The notes below the pieces were generated by a model. The model was not told where the DNA came from, made no database searches, and saw only the letters and a program-made list of their open reading frames with translations. From Geosiphon pyriformis (lineage: Eukaryota > Glomeromycota > Glomeromycetes > Archaeosporales > Geosiphonaceae): a stretch of 64,000 nucleotides of DNA. Position numbers and translations under genes: made by a program. Shown here in pieces: positions 13,001-23,955 of this stretch (position 1 is the first letter of the stretch; every line of letters begins with the position of its first letter). The DNA is taken from NCBI GenBank assembly GCA_016748015.1, contig JAAOMT010000659.1:375222-439221 (forward strand), written 5' to 3'.

Positions 13001-13201
13001 ATGGTAAAGGTCAACCTTCGATTTGGGAAAAATAAGAAGGGAGGACAAAATGAAACGGAAAATACTAGTCCAACGACAACACCTTTAACTACCATCGCTC
13101 CCTTCGAACTTCCAAAGCTAACTTTGGACCCTATTCGACCAGTTGGCCCTCCGGTGACAAAAGCTCAAGCATCCTTATCCAACAACAACAACAACAACAA
13201 C

Positions 13202-13241
<40 letters not shown>

Positions 13242-16200
13242 GAGGTGAAAATGGTTTAATGGACGAAATACTCAGTTCGTTGAATTCAGCCGCGACTAAA
13301 GAAAATGGTATTTTTCTCTCATCACTCATAACATTAATGACTTCATAGAAGAAAATCTCGAAATTTTATTTATTTTTTTTGCCGTTTGTTGTGTCAATAT
13401 TTGTAAACAAATATGTTTGTGATCGACCCGAAGAATTATTCCTATCTTTGGATTTTATTTATGAAATATATCTATCATAATTAACCATTAAATGATTTTC
13501 ATTCAATAGAAAGTATGAGTGTACTCGACCCTGATTTTAGCCTTGTCTTGGAATTATCACGGAGGCTTGATTTCTCATCGAGCGATCCTTTACCAACTGC
13601 CGCTTCCCCGACGAACCCCTCATCATATTACACTACTTCTTCATTTGCAAATCAGGGCACCACTTCCACAAACAACACCAATCCTTCTCAAAACAATTTA
13701 TATGCTCGATTCAATATTCCCACAACTTTTCCTAATAATATTTCTACTCTTCAGTCAACAAACAATTTACCGGGAAATAATTCCGCGGAAAACAACAGCA
13801 CCAAGAAAAATGCGGACTTAAAAAAACCATTGGATAGTGGAGAAGAAACCGAAGAAAGTTCAAGTAGTAGCAGCGAAGATAAGCGTAAAAAAAAGAAAAA
13901 GAGCATGCGCAAAAAAAAATCGAAACGGAATAACAGAAGAAAGAAGCGAGTTGATAGTGGCGAAAGTGATTCCGAAAGTGATTCAGGCTCAGATTCGAAT
14001 GAAGATGAAAAACATAAGCCCGGTCATCAGAAAAAAACCAGCGATCCTGCTGTTGAAGCTTTCATCGCCCGTCGCAAAGAAGTTACCCAAAAAATTTCTG
14101 CTGTGGAAAATTGGGTACAAGCAGTTGATCCACATGATGGTGAAAATAATGTGCTTGATAGGATGAAGGATCGGCATCGTGTAGAAGCACGTGCAGTAAT
14201 CCCACCTCCTACAGTACTTCCGCCACAAATTTATGGTCATCCCGATGACGATAGATATTACCGAAGTGATGAGTGGGGCCATGATCGATATGATCGTAAC
14301 GACAGATATGATGCACCACATCTTCTCCCTAGAGATCCTAGGATAATTCCAGGACCTGGGGATGAATATCGTGATAGGGATGATTACAGATATCAAACAC
14401 CACCACCAGCAGGAGCAGCACTACCACCACCACCACCACCACCACCACCACCAATTCCCAGAGATCATCGAGTGGCAGGCGGTTTTATTGACGACAGGGA
14501 TGCAAGAGATTTGAGAGATCCTCGTGGTAATGGATATGGCCTTGAATATCGTGATGACTATAGGCTTGGTCCTCGACAGGCTGGACCTCGAGGTCATTAC
14601 ATAGATGACAGAGATCGGATTGCGTATGACGATCGACCCTCTCAGGAGGATATTCGTAATAGAGTTCCAAATGGTCCTCCAACTTGGCCAAGAAATCCCG
14701 AAGCTTCATACATGAGGCGTGATGTGCTTAATGGTCAATATTCTGGACGCTCTTCAAATCCTTCGTCTAATAGTGATATTGTTTATGGATCTAGGCCGCA
14801 AGGTGGGTCTTCTGGACACTCCTCTAATGGTGATGAGATACCATTGGGGCAAAAATACCTTGAAGAGCCCAAGTCTAAACGTGTTGCTTCAAGTAATCAA
14901 TTATCAGCCGAAACTTCCTCCTCAAACTCATCAACAAAAGATGAGTCGAGTTTTAATAAAAAATCTTCAACCGATTATCCCCCTAATGTACGAAAAATTG
15001 GATCTACCCAATTAGTTTCTCATAAAAATTCATTCTCCTCAAAAAGTAGTGCATCTCCTATAAAAGACAAGTTTCGAGACGAAGCATCTTCAAAACCAAC
15101 CACAAAATCAAATAGCGCTCATTCCCGACAATCTTCATTCTCTTCAAACACTGGTATCACACCTCATAATCAACCAGGTGGTAACGAATCACCACTAAGA
15201 CAGGAATTTCGTCAAGATCAACTAAGTAAAAGGGGTTCTTACGATGCTTTAGTGGCTTCTTCACGCCGTTCTTCGATTTCGGACCCAGAAGGCACATTAT
15301 CATCAAAGCAACATTATGCAGAGAATTTATCACCGAAAAACCGGGAAATTCCTAGGAATAGGCGTTCTCCTCAACTTGATTCTGAAGCTTCATCCGATGA
15401 GGATCAAAAACCTTTGGGACGTACAAACTATCCCAATAAGGGGGCTTTCTATCGACCTGATCAAAATGAACGTCAACCATATAGCGAACAAGAATCAGAC
15501 GATGAACCATCATTAAATTTACGTAAGAACAACAATAGAACTAATTCACGAAGACAACTTGGTGGAAGAAATCGAACTGGAAACTACCAAGTGGCACCAT
15601 CAGATGATTCATCTAGTGAGGAATCTGCCCGAAACAGTGATAATGATACAATTCCATCAAGGGGCGGACGTTTTCCTCAAGGTAATTCAAATTCTTTGCC
15701 TCCTCATTTACGCCAAGAATATTATGGTGGGCCATCCAACGGATTTTCTCGTCCTGAGTCGTATGATTCACGCGCTGGTGGTCCACCTCCAAGGTATGGA
15801 CCAAATGGATACCGAGAGGAGCCAGTCAATCGCTATCCACCTGGACGAGATGAAATAGGTAAAAGTTTTTTTTTTACATAAAACAAACATTCAAATAATT
15901 TTTTTTTTAAGTAATTGTTGACTAAAGCTCCTGATATTTTATATGAATATTTTCAGGTGCAAGATATCCCCCACCTGCACCTCTTGGTTACCGGGAAGAA
16001 CCTCCGGCAAGATATCCTGGCACACCATATCAAGACGAGCCTGCCACTTATGATGTTAGACAACCATATCCAACATACCGTGAGGAGCCTCCTTATGAAA
16101 CACCACGTGGAAGATTCCCAGCAGCTCGTGCTCTACCACTTATTGAACAAACAACTCCTGAGATACCGCAAGGGGGGAAAAAAGTGCCTTTGATTGAAAT

Positions 16201-16678
16201 GGCTGGTTATCGCTATGATCCTAGCAAACGAAATTCACCGATGCAACCAAATCAACACAATCAACCATTTCTTGCCAATTTGGGTTCAAAAATAAGATCA
16301 CCTTCCCCTTTACGATATGATGGTCCAGCAAGAACAATTTCACCTCCACCAGCACTAAATCGTGGATATTATCAGCCTCGAGAACGAGGACCATTCCCAC
16401 CAGATAATAATATGATGGGACCGGGACCGGGTCCGGGACCAGTACCAGGATATAGAGGTCGAGATTTTGGGCCACGCGACCCAATAGAAAGGAGAGATTA
16501 TCCTCAAGATAGAGCTCCACCGATCAGAAATCTCACGGCTCCAATTCCTCGTGGCGGCAAAAATTTTGGTAATGATGGACAATATTCTAATAGACGTGAT
16601 GTTTACGGGGAAAGGCAACAGGGATATAATGATCGTTATGGAGATAGATATAACGGTGGTTATGGTTACGAGGACTAA
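13001..16678 (+). CDS. Large intrinsically disordered low-complexity protein (1125 aa), function unknown
   Basis: Three exons (13001-13307, 13510-15858, 15957-16678) total 3378 nt. Joins: AATG|AAAGT restores Glu-Ser-Met, and ATAG|GTGCA restores Ile-Gly. The listed start is the first ATG in frame (MVKVNLRFGKNKKGG). Features in order: a run of 20 Asn (residues 61-80); a Ser/Asn-rich stretch; Ser-Glu acidic patches around a strongly basic Lys/Arg block (about 225-250); a short ordered-looking helix (AFIARRKEVTQKISAVENWV, about 280-300); Asp-Arg-Tyr repeats; a proline run (about 410-420); long Ser-rich regions; and a C-terminal Arg/Gly/Tyr/Pro-rich tail ending NGGYGYED. RG/RY-rich tails often bind RNA or form condensates, but no domain is recognised, so no function is assigned. 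The upstream flank holds no other supported exon. Confidence 0.85.
13181..13240 (+). repeat. In-frame AAC/AAT repeat coding for 20 asparagines
   Basis: Seven AAC codons followed by thirteen AAT codons inside exon 1 of the disordered protein. The uniform change of codon suggests expansion of the AAT part. It is likely length-polymorphic. Confidence 0.95.
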
Positions 16679-18656
16679 AGAGTTTGGGTGAACTATTAAA
16701 AGAAAAGCCATGTCAAATTTAATTTTCTCCGAGATTTTGGAATTTTCTAATTTAGAAGTGTTAGTTAATTTTGGGCTAATAAATAACGCCTTCTTATAAT
16801 CATGCTTGGGTACATATTATATACATATAAATATCAGTATAAAAACTCTCACTCTCACTCTATATTTAGATATATTTAAAGAGCTTCTTTCCCTTCCTAA
16901 TCGATTTTCTTGCACCTCATTGTTAAATATACCAGAGATTACAAAAACAACCTTTTCTATTTTTATTATAAATACAATTTAGATCAATTATAATTTTTAA
17001 ATATTAGGACAGTCTCCTAGAAAAAACTAAATATCTTTGTACAGATTTCGCGGCATAGATAGATATATTATATACGAATGAGAAAAGTTTTACCAACTTA
17101 TAAATTAGTTATTTTTCACTATTAGTACCACTACCGTTATAATTAATATAGTTCTTAATACATCAGATCAAACAGATTTTTGTTTACCTTTCTTTGAAAG
17201 AAATAAATAAATCTTTGTAGTATTGCTAGATTTTGATGCAAAAAATTAGGGTTTCTTGTTAGACCAATGAAGCTTTATAAGTGATATTCGATACATTATC
17301 TATTTTAGGTCAACTGTGGTCACACTTGAAAATATACACACCTGGTATTGAAAGCCACTCTCGGGGAATTCGTGAGTATGGGCATACCAATATCTCTGTA
17401 AACTTTGGCAAATCCATCGACACAGCCAGGTTATCCTATTTCCTTGTATGGACCTTGTGGATAGTGCAAAATTGTCAAACAATCAAAATAATTATGCACT
17501 TGATGGGGTCGGCATGATGATTTGATGAGCTATTTTTACTAATGATAAATTTAACACAACATGGATCACTGTTATCATTAAACAATTTGAAAGTCAGTAA
17601 AACAAAAGCCACTTTCAAGGAAAATGATCCCTTTTATTCTCTCTTCTCTTACGCAACCACCCATTATCTTTCAAACGACCACTGATACTGATGCCTAAAG
17701 TTTTTGAACAAAATAATAATAAATTATAAACATCAAACCAAATCAAGGTATTTGTCGTATAAATTTGATATGATGCTTTTCTTTATTTGGGAAAGCAAAA
17801 ATTCAAGCATTAAACCATTTATCTTTCCGGATTACGGGAAGAAGCATTTCAAAAAAATACCGTGTTTTTTTCAAGGTATCAAAACTAACAGCAAAAACAT
17901 CTTTTAGAGTTTCGCGAAGTATGCTTGACGTAAACCTCTTTTCTGATGATGCTGCCCAAGATAACTCCATTCGTGAAATTATGAGCTAGTCTGAAATTAT
18001 GATTCTACAAACACATTCTCAAAACTTTTCCGTGTGCGGGTATTCTCAATAAATCTCCGAGAATTCTTTGATAGAATTCCGTCGAAACGACTTTTATGAT
18101 ATGGTTTTCAAAGTCGGTAACGAGATAAGCTTGAGTTGAATTTTTATCATAGAAGAACCGCGACATTTTCAGCTAACTTTTATCTCACCCATTTGCTCCT
18201 TATTTATTCACTTTTGCCAACTCAGCACATTCTCTTTGATGATCTTCTAGATCGACGCCTATATTGTGTATTGATTGTTTTGTGACCGGGACTTTCCGGT
18301 AAATTCACCACCAACTGCTTTCATTCATCCTTACCATTTTCGTCTGCTTCTTGCATAATTTCGCACACTGTCATTCGCTAGTCACTCGCCACAAAATACA
18401 GTTTTTTCTGTACTCCTTATTTTAGGAAACGGCAACCCCCATTTGTTTGTGCTTGCGTAACCTAAACAAGAAACTCAAACTCATCATTCCCAATATCTGA
18501 TTTTATCAGCTGGCATTTTTATCTCTTGACCTCTGTCTCTAAGTTTGACTTGCTCTTATTTTATTTCTTACCACTGTCTCGCACTTTTGGCTTTGGACTC
18601 CAGGCTTGACTAGTTTTGCTTCCTCTTTACCGCTGAGACGAATAAAAAAATAAACG
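16679..18656. other. 3' UTR and intergenic region between two + strand genes
   Basis: Includes a short CTCACT repeat at about 16846-16860. A 150-bp segment near 17290-17460 gives protein-looking peptides in more than one frame, but I could not identify them. The 18.2-18.6 kb part is pyrimidine-rich, as expected upstream of the next gene. No RNA gene found. Confidence 0.4.
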
Positions 18657-18948
18657 GTGAGTATTTATAATTTTTTTTTTATTTTCTTTATTATTGGGTG
18701 ACGATACTGTAGTTTTCTTCAATCCTACTATCAATTCTTTGTAGCCCTTTTACCTTGGTGTTTTTATCCTTTCTAGTATTTTTTGTACTATTCACTTGAA
18801 TTCTTATTTCTAGTTTCCTCTCGATTTATTATGGTTTCTGCGGGAAGTTAGTGTTGACTTGGAGTGTGGGAAATTTACTTTTTTAGGAAAGAAAAAATAT
18901 AGAATACTATTAAGAGTTGGTTGCTAATTTTTTTTATTTAAATTTTAG
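18657..18948 (+). other. Probable 5' UTR intron of the ankyrin gene
   Basis: A strong donor (acg|gtgagt) at 18657 and a pyrimidine-rich acceptor (aaattttag) ending at 18948 bracket 292 bp just upstream of the ATG at 18982. The A-rich leader between acceptor and ATG suits a fungal start. This is inference; no transcript data are available. Confidence 0.55.
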
Positions 18949-18981
18949 TGTGAAGTTAAGAAAAAAAAAAACAGAAAAAAA

Positions 18982-21073
18982 ATGAGGCCTACCGAAAATA
19001 ATATGTATGAAACAGACGATGCGGATACTATTCGCGGTGACTCATCGGACGGGTCTGCTTATTGTGACTCGAATAATAAGAGAAAGAGGGGGGGGGGATC
19101 AGATGATGGGTTTGGAAGTTCGAGTTCAGGTTTATCTGAACCACCCACTGACACTTCTGATACAGATTATGAGCAAAAGAAGACTAAAGCACTTTCGCCA
19201 ATAAAAAGTATAAGATCACCTGCCAACATGCCTGTAAAAAGAGGTCGAGGTAGACCAAAAAAAGATCAAAGCTTGATTCATACTCCAAAAGTAACCCGAG
19301 GTCAACGTGGACGGATACCAAACCCAAAACCCGCACCGATAACAATACCTAATCGTAAAGTTGGTCGTGCTAAACGAAAAAGCTTGGATCCTGAAGATGT
19401 TAAGGCGACCGATAGGGCTGGGCAAACAAATTTACACATCGCCTGTCAAAAAAATAAATTAGATCTAGTCAAGGATTTGGTTCTTCGAGGAGCTGATATC
19501 AACGCGAAAGACAATGGTGATTGGACACCACTTCATGAAGCTGCATATGCCGGACATATTGAAATCGTCGAATTTTTACTGGAGAATGGGGCATTTGTTA
19601 ATGCTGTTGATTATCAAGGAGATACTCCATTGCATGATGCATGTTATGAAGACCACCCTAAAGTAGTAAAACTGCTCTTGGAATATGGAGCTGACGCGGA
19701 GAAAACAAACGACAAACACAAGTACCCAATAGATGTAATTAAAAGTGATGAGGTTAAGGGTCTATTAAATACTCCTGTTGATGAGCCAAAAACCCCTCGA
19801 GTGAATACACAACCACCGATTACTCCAAGCTTGAGTGTGGCATTTGGGTCATTAAATACCAATGAACCAAGTTCACCTACAATAAAAAAGCCCACAAGAT
19901 CAAAAAGTCATAGAGAAGAAGGACAAAAAATGAGATTTTCTACACGGAACCAACGTGCAGCAGTTCCAAATGATGCTCTTCGTCTTGAACCCCGCTTTCA
20001 AGACAAGGAAACTGGAAGAACACATCTTCATAATCACGCAAAGAGAGGACGTGTTCAAGAAATTAGCCTCTTGTTAGAAACTTGTGCAAATCCAAATGCG
20101 AAAGATCATGATGGGCGAACTCCATTGCATGATGCCGCTTTTGAAGGTCATTTTGATGCAGTGCAAGTACTTTTAGCTTTCAAAGGTGATCCGAATATCG
20201 AAGATAGGACCAAAAAAAATACTCCTCTTCATGAAGCTGCTCGAAAAGGCCATGTTACAATTGTAGATTTATTGCTTCAAGCTGGAGCTCAACCGAATTT
20301 AAAAAATCTTGAAGGAATAACTCCCCTTAATATTGCCAAATCAGAAGAAGTAAAAATTATTATAAAGCGGTTTTTAACAGAAAAAGGCATATCTCTTGAT
20401 GAAGAATCAGAGTAAGCCTTATTTTCAAAATAACTACTTAGAATTTTGGACAAGGAAAATTTCTAATATCCACATTTTGATTTCAAAATTTAGAAAAAAA
20501 ATGAACTCTCGTCCTTCCCCCAAATCACCAAGATCAATAAAATCACTCAATGGAGGAAATTCGGGAAATGAAGATTTTATGATTTTAGACTTTGATGTGG
20601 GTAAACACAAAACCAATGGGAACAATGGGCGTAATGGCCAAAATAATGGGATTGAAAATTTTAGGCTCTCTTCGCCTATTAAAATCACACCCAAAAATGG
20701 TCGTTCTAAAGTACATGGCAAAGTTGGAACTTATCGAGGCATTTATCAAATGGACCTAGAATATGATGAAGACGATGAATCAGATGAGGAAACACCAACC
20801 CCTACACGTATTGCTACGACAAGAACTACTGCAGCCAGGTTCACCGCGAAGCGAAATTCGTCTTCACACACATCTACTCCACGAACCAGTGAATCATCTA
20901 AAGTTATACCTTTACCATCATCACCATCTTCCACCCAAACAAAAAAAACGACTGACAATAACAATTCTAATTTTGATCCTCCTTCAGCACCAACTAAAGC
21001 AACTTCATTTAAATTACCTGCGAAATTTCAAACGAAAATATCAAATTCATGTATGATACAGCCGGAAGAATGA
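18982..21073 (+). CDS. Ankyrin-repeat / AT-hook nuclear protein (Hos4-like?), 669 aa
   Basis: Two exons, 18982-20411 and 20494-21073 (intron 82 bp; GA|GTAAG...TTTAG|A), total 2010 nt. The first exon frame would stop at TAA 20413-20415, but that stop lies inside the donor; splicing joins TCAGA|A and continues in the frame KKMNSRPSPKSPRS. Order: acidic Ser-rich N-terminus; AT-hook KRGRGRPKK (about 86-94) with other basic patches; ankyrin block 1 (about 145-262, e.g. TPLHEAAYAGHIEIVEFLL); a linker; ankyrin block 2 (about 343-465); and a disordered C-terminus with an acidic DEDDESDEE stretch. AT-hook plus two ankyrin blocks suggests a chromatin adaptor; the nearest remembered fungal type is the Set3-complex subunit Hos4, but that is tentative. 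Confidence 0.88.
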
Positions 21074-21799
21074 AGGCATGGTTACAATTTTTATTATGAC
21101 AAAAAATTTGATTTTCAAGTTTATCATTTTTTAATGCTAGCTAGTTCCTTTCATGCTTTAGGTGGTGATACTATGTAAATATTTTGCCACGTACAATCTA
21201 TTTCAAATCAATGGGAATTTCGAAAAACAAAACCTTAGAAGTGATGTTGGAGCCCACATAAAATAAATATGGGGATAGCATCAATTGTTTATTTGTCCTC
21301 GAAATTAAGAATTGGCGTATAATCATACTGAGCAAAAAGCTTTTAGAGAAGATGAAAATTTAATAAATGCAAAAACCCGAAAAACAAATAAAATTCCTGT
21401 ACCTGTAGATACTCTCGAGTTCGAGCTTTTTTATTGCAATCACATTTGGTTGATGCAACACTTTTGTTGACAATGTGTAGAGAAAATCATGATTTGCTTT
21501 GTTTCATAAATTCTGATATAAAATCCAATTTACACTTTCCCGCCTAGTCTGAATTGCATGGGAATCAACTTTAAATTATAATATGAATAGAATGTCTAGT
21601 CTGCGTAATTGAAAAACAAAATGATTTCTATAATTTGATACTAATTGTAACTGAATCGAGTCTTAGATTTGACGAAAAATAAATCTGAAGAAAAGCTTAT
21701 CACGTTAAATTGGATGGATAAATTAATTATGAGATATTGTAATTACATTACCTCCTCACTCAATATTAATATAAAAAGTGAACATTTATGGTTGTACTA
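21074..21799. other. Intergenic region between convergent genes (ankyrin + and VPS2 -)
   Basis: Both 3' UTRs are expected here. No supported ORF, RNA or repeat; the frame at 21669-21941 mostly overlaps the last VPS2 exon. Confidence 0.5.
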
Positions 21800-22758
21800 T
21801 TATTCCCTTCGCAAATTATCAAGCCTTGCCTGCAAGGCTGCATCATTGTTAGACTCCGATTCAACAGTTTGTGCGATTCTCTCAGTTGCATTGACTCTTT
21901 CAATAGAGCTCGGTGCGTCTACAAGCTGTGGAATCCGTTAGAATTTGAATTTGCAAAATGACAAATAGAAGAATGCAGTAACCACATACAGATTGATCTA
22001 AAGTGATGCCAATCTCATCTAATACTTGATTCACTATCATGTCAGTTTCTTCCTCGTCCTCCTCATCCTCCATAGTATCGTCAATTGCATCGTTCATCAT
22101 ATCCTCTTTCATGTCCATGAGTTCTGATTCTTTTTCAAACTCCATCATAATCTTTGTGATAGCAGGTAGGTTCATCTGACGGTTCATCGATTTCATTGCC
22201 TAAATATACTTAGATATTAGTGGATGAAATAGGGTTTAGATAGAAGTAAATTTATACCTTGGTTGCTCCTTTCATTGCCTCTGCCATTTGTTGATTTGAT
22301 CTCAGGGTCTAACCAAAATTTAAGGTATTATTATTGATGAGAAAAGTGCTTTGGCGGGAAAGATAAGCAGAGACATCAGCGTGCACCTGGATCCTCAAAG
22401 ATACTGCTTGAAGTTGAGTTTTCATTGCCTGGAATTTGGACGCGTAACGCCGAGTTCGAACCAAGTCTTTAGCCATTATTTTGGTTGCATTCTGTGAAAA
22501 TGTCAATGTAAAAATATGTATATAATGAGCAAAAGAAATAAAAGCATTCCTGAATTGGAACAATTTATTAAAGAAAATTTCCGTGTAAAATAATACCATC
22601 TGGTTTGCTTTAGCTGCTTTCTTGATGTCTATGATGAGCTTCTTTTCTTGCTGTTCAAGTTTTACTTTCTCACGGTCCAATTCTCGCTGTGCTTTCTGAA
22701 GCGCACGTTGATGCTGTCGCAGCATTTCTGCTGGAGTTTTTCGACGTCCAAAAAGCAT
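21800..22758 (-). CDS. VPS2: ESCRT-III subunit Vps2 / CHMP2
   Basis: Five exons (22758-22597, 22491-22387, 22308-22258, 22199-21990, 21925-21800), all phase 0, encode 217 residues, close to the usual 220 of CHMP2A. The start ATG at 22758 gives MLFGRRKTPAEMLRQHQ, the conserved Vps2 N-terminus; a TTG five codons upstream is not needed. The basic helix 1 (about 1-55) is followed by NATKIMAKDLVRTRRY, the AMKGATKAMKSMNRQM segment, an acidic region (MMNDAIDDTMEDEEDEEETD) and a C-terminal MIM1 motif ALQARLDNLRRE that binds Vps4/MIT domains. Vps2 co-assembles with Vps24 and Snf7 to sever membrane necks in multivesicular-body formation and recruits Vps4. It is divergent from PET191 across 337 bp. Confidence 0.96.
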
Positions 22759-23095
22759 TTCCTTTTTGAACAAATGTGAAGAAAGTTCACAAGTTGTTTC
22801 GCTTTTTACAGTAACCCCCCCCCCCCCCCCCCCCCCATCATAGAAGCAGTGAAAATAAAAATACCATCATAGTGAATAAGTTTATTAGCAGAATAAATCT
22901 ATTGAGAGTGGAGGTGTTCGCTTTAATAATAGGAAGGAAAAGGTTGTGATATGTATTGTGTTGCAAAGTAGCTAAGTAGGAAATTGTTGATGTTAAATTA
23001 ATCTCTACTGTAACACAAAGGTTTGTAAAACTTGCACCACGTGGTCTCGAACATTAAAAATAAGGCGCGTCAGTCATTCCATAGAAACAATTAAA
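22759..23095. promoter_or_regulatory. Divergent promoter region shared by VPS2 and PET191
   Basis: The 337 bp between two start codons facing away from each other must hold both promoters. It contains a 22-bp poly-C tract near the VPS2 side. No clear TATA element is assigned. Confidence 0.6.
22815..22836 (+). repeat. Poly(C) tract, 22 bp
   Basis: Uninterrupted C22 on the plus strand (G22 on the VPS2 sense strand), 57 bp upstream of the VPS2 ATG. It is striking in a genome where long runs are otherwise A or T. Confidence 0.97.
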
Positions 23096-23471
23096 ATGCC
23101 CTCCTCGTGCAAAGAGGTTCGCCTTATCTCTTTGCTGCTTAGCTTTTAGTGGGTTCTTATAAAAGGAAGAGTTCAACCATAACTTATCAAACCCTACCAC
23201 TTAGATCCGGCAGGCGCTCGTTGAATGTTTGCTAGAATCAGAGTGTGTTAGGCTGAACCGCATTACTCCTAAAGAATGTTTGCAACCTGAAAACGCTCAC
23301 TTAATAAGTGAGTGCCAAGCGATACGAAGAAGTCTGTTTGAGTGTAAAAGATCACAGGTATTGAATTCTTGTCAGCAAGCAACACATTAAGAAACTCTGT
23401 TTCTGTTTATTCATGCTGTCTTGTTTCCCAAGCTGGACATGAGGACTCGATTTAGAGGAAATAAATTCTGA
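23096..23471 (+). CDS. PET191: Cytochrome c oxidase assembly factor Pet191 / COA5 (twin CX9C)
   Basis: Three exons (23096-23116, 23205-23357, 23433-23471) encode 70 residues. The first exon is only 21 nt (MPSSCKE); the second starts IRQALVECLLES; the last gives LDMRTRFRGNKF. Two CX9C motifs are visible: Cys5-Cys15 and Cys44-Cys54, with extra Cys21 and Cys32. The C-terminal LDMRTRFRGN signature is diagnostic of Pet191/COA5, a mitochondrial intermembrane-space protein imported by the Mia40 pathway and required for complex IV assembly. Intron 1 has an unusual donor, GTTCGC, but the spliced product matches the family, so I trust it. It is shorter than yeast Pet191 and similar in length to animal COA5. 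It converges with the RhoGEF gene downstream. Confidence 0.93.
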
Positions 23472-23955
23472 TGACAGAAATAGCGGGTTTTTGATTCTGA
23501 TACCAAGAATTTTATCTTTTAATAAAAATATAATACCGTTGTGAATTTCTAATTTACGTTTTCACTCAAAAATAATTTTAACTCGAGTGGGATATTTTAA
23601 AGTCCTTTCTAATTATCAATTATCTTAAAATTTAAATAATTTGCATTAAATAATATGCAAAACGTAAATTAAATATTAATTAAAGCTCTAATATACATAA
23701 TTGAAATCCAGACAATATTTAGCCCCTTTTGTGGAAGCTGTATTTTTACGTATCTTCCGTCTTAATATTTTCTGTTAGCCACTATTGTGCATAATTTTGT
23801 TGTAAAAATACCTGTTGAGAATAGACTCACGATTAATGGAAAAATGAATGTTTAAGTATACTTTGTTCCTGAAAAGTTCAATTCTGCATCTAATTATGCT
23901 TCATTATCAACACATAATTCTTAGAAGATATCTCCTGTCGTTAGATCAACATTGT
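23472..23955. other. Intergenic region between convergent PET191 and RhoGEF genes
   Basis: AT-biased spacer of 484 bp with no ORF or repeat recognised; presumably both 3' UTRs. Confidence 0.5.

Noticed and set aside
13519-15858. Several 70-135 aa ORFs in other frames
   Set aside because: They overlap exon 2 of the disordered protein, whose frame is continuous and joined by good splice sites.
21669-21941. 90-aa plus-strand ORF
   Set aside because: It is mostly antisense to the last exon of VPS2.
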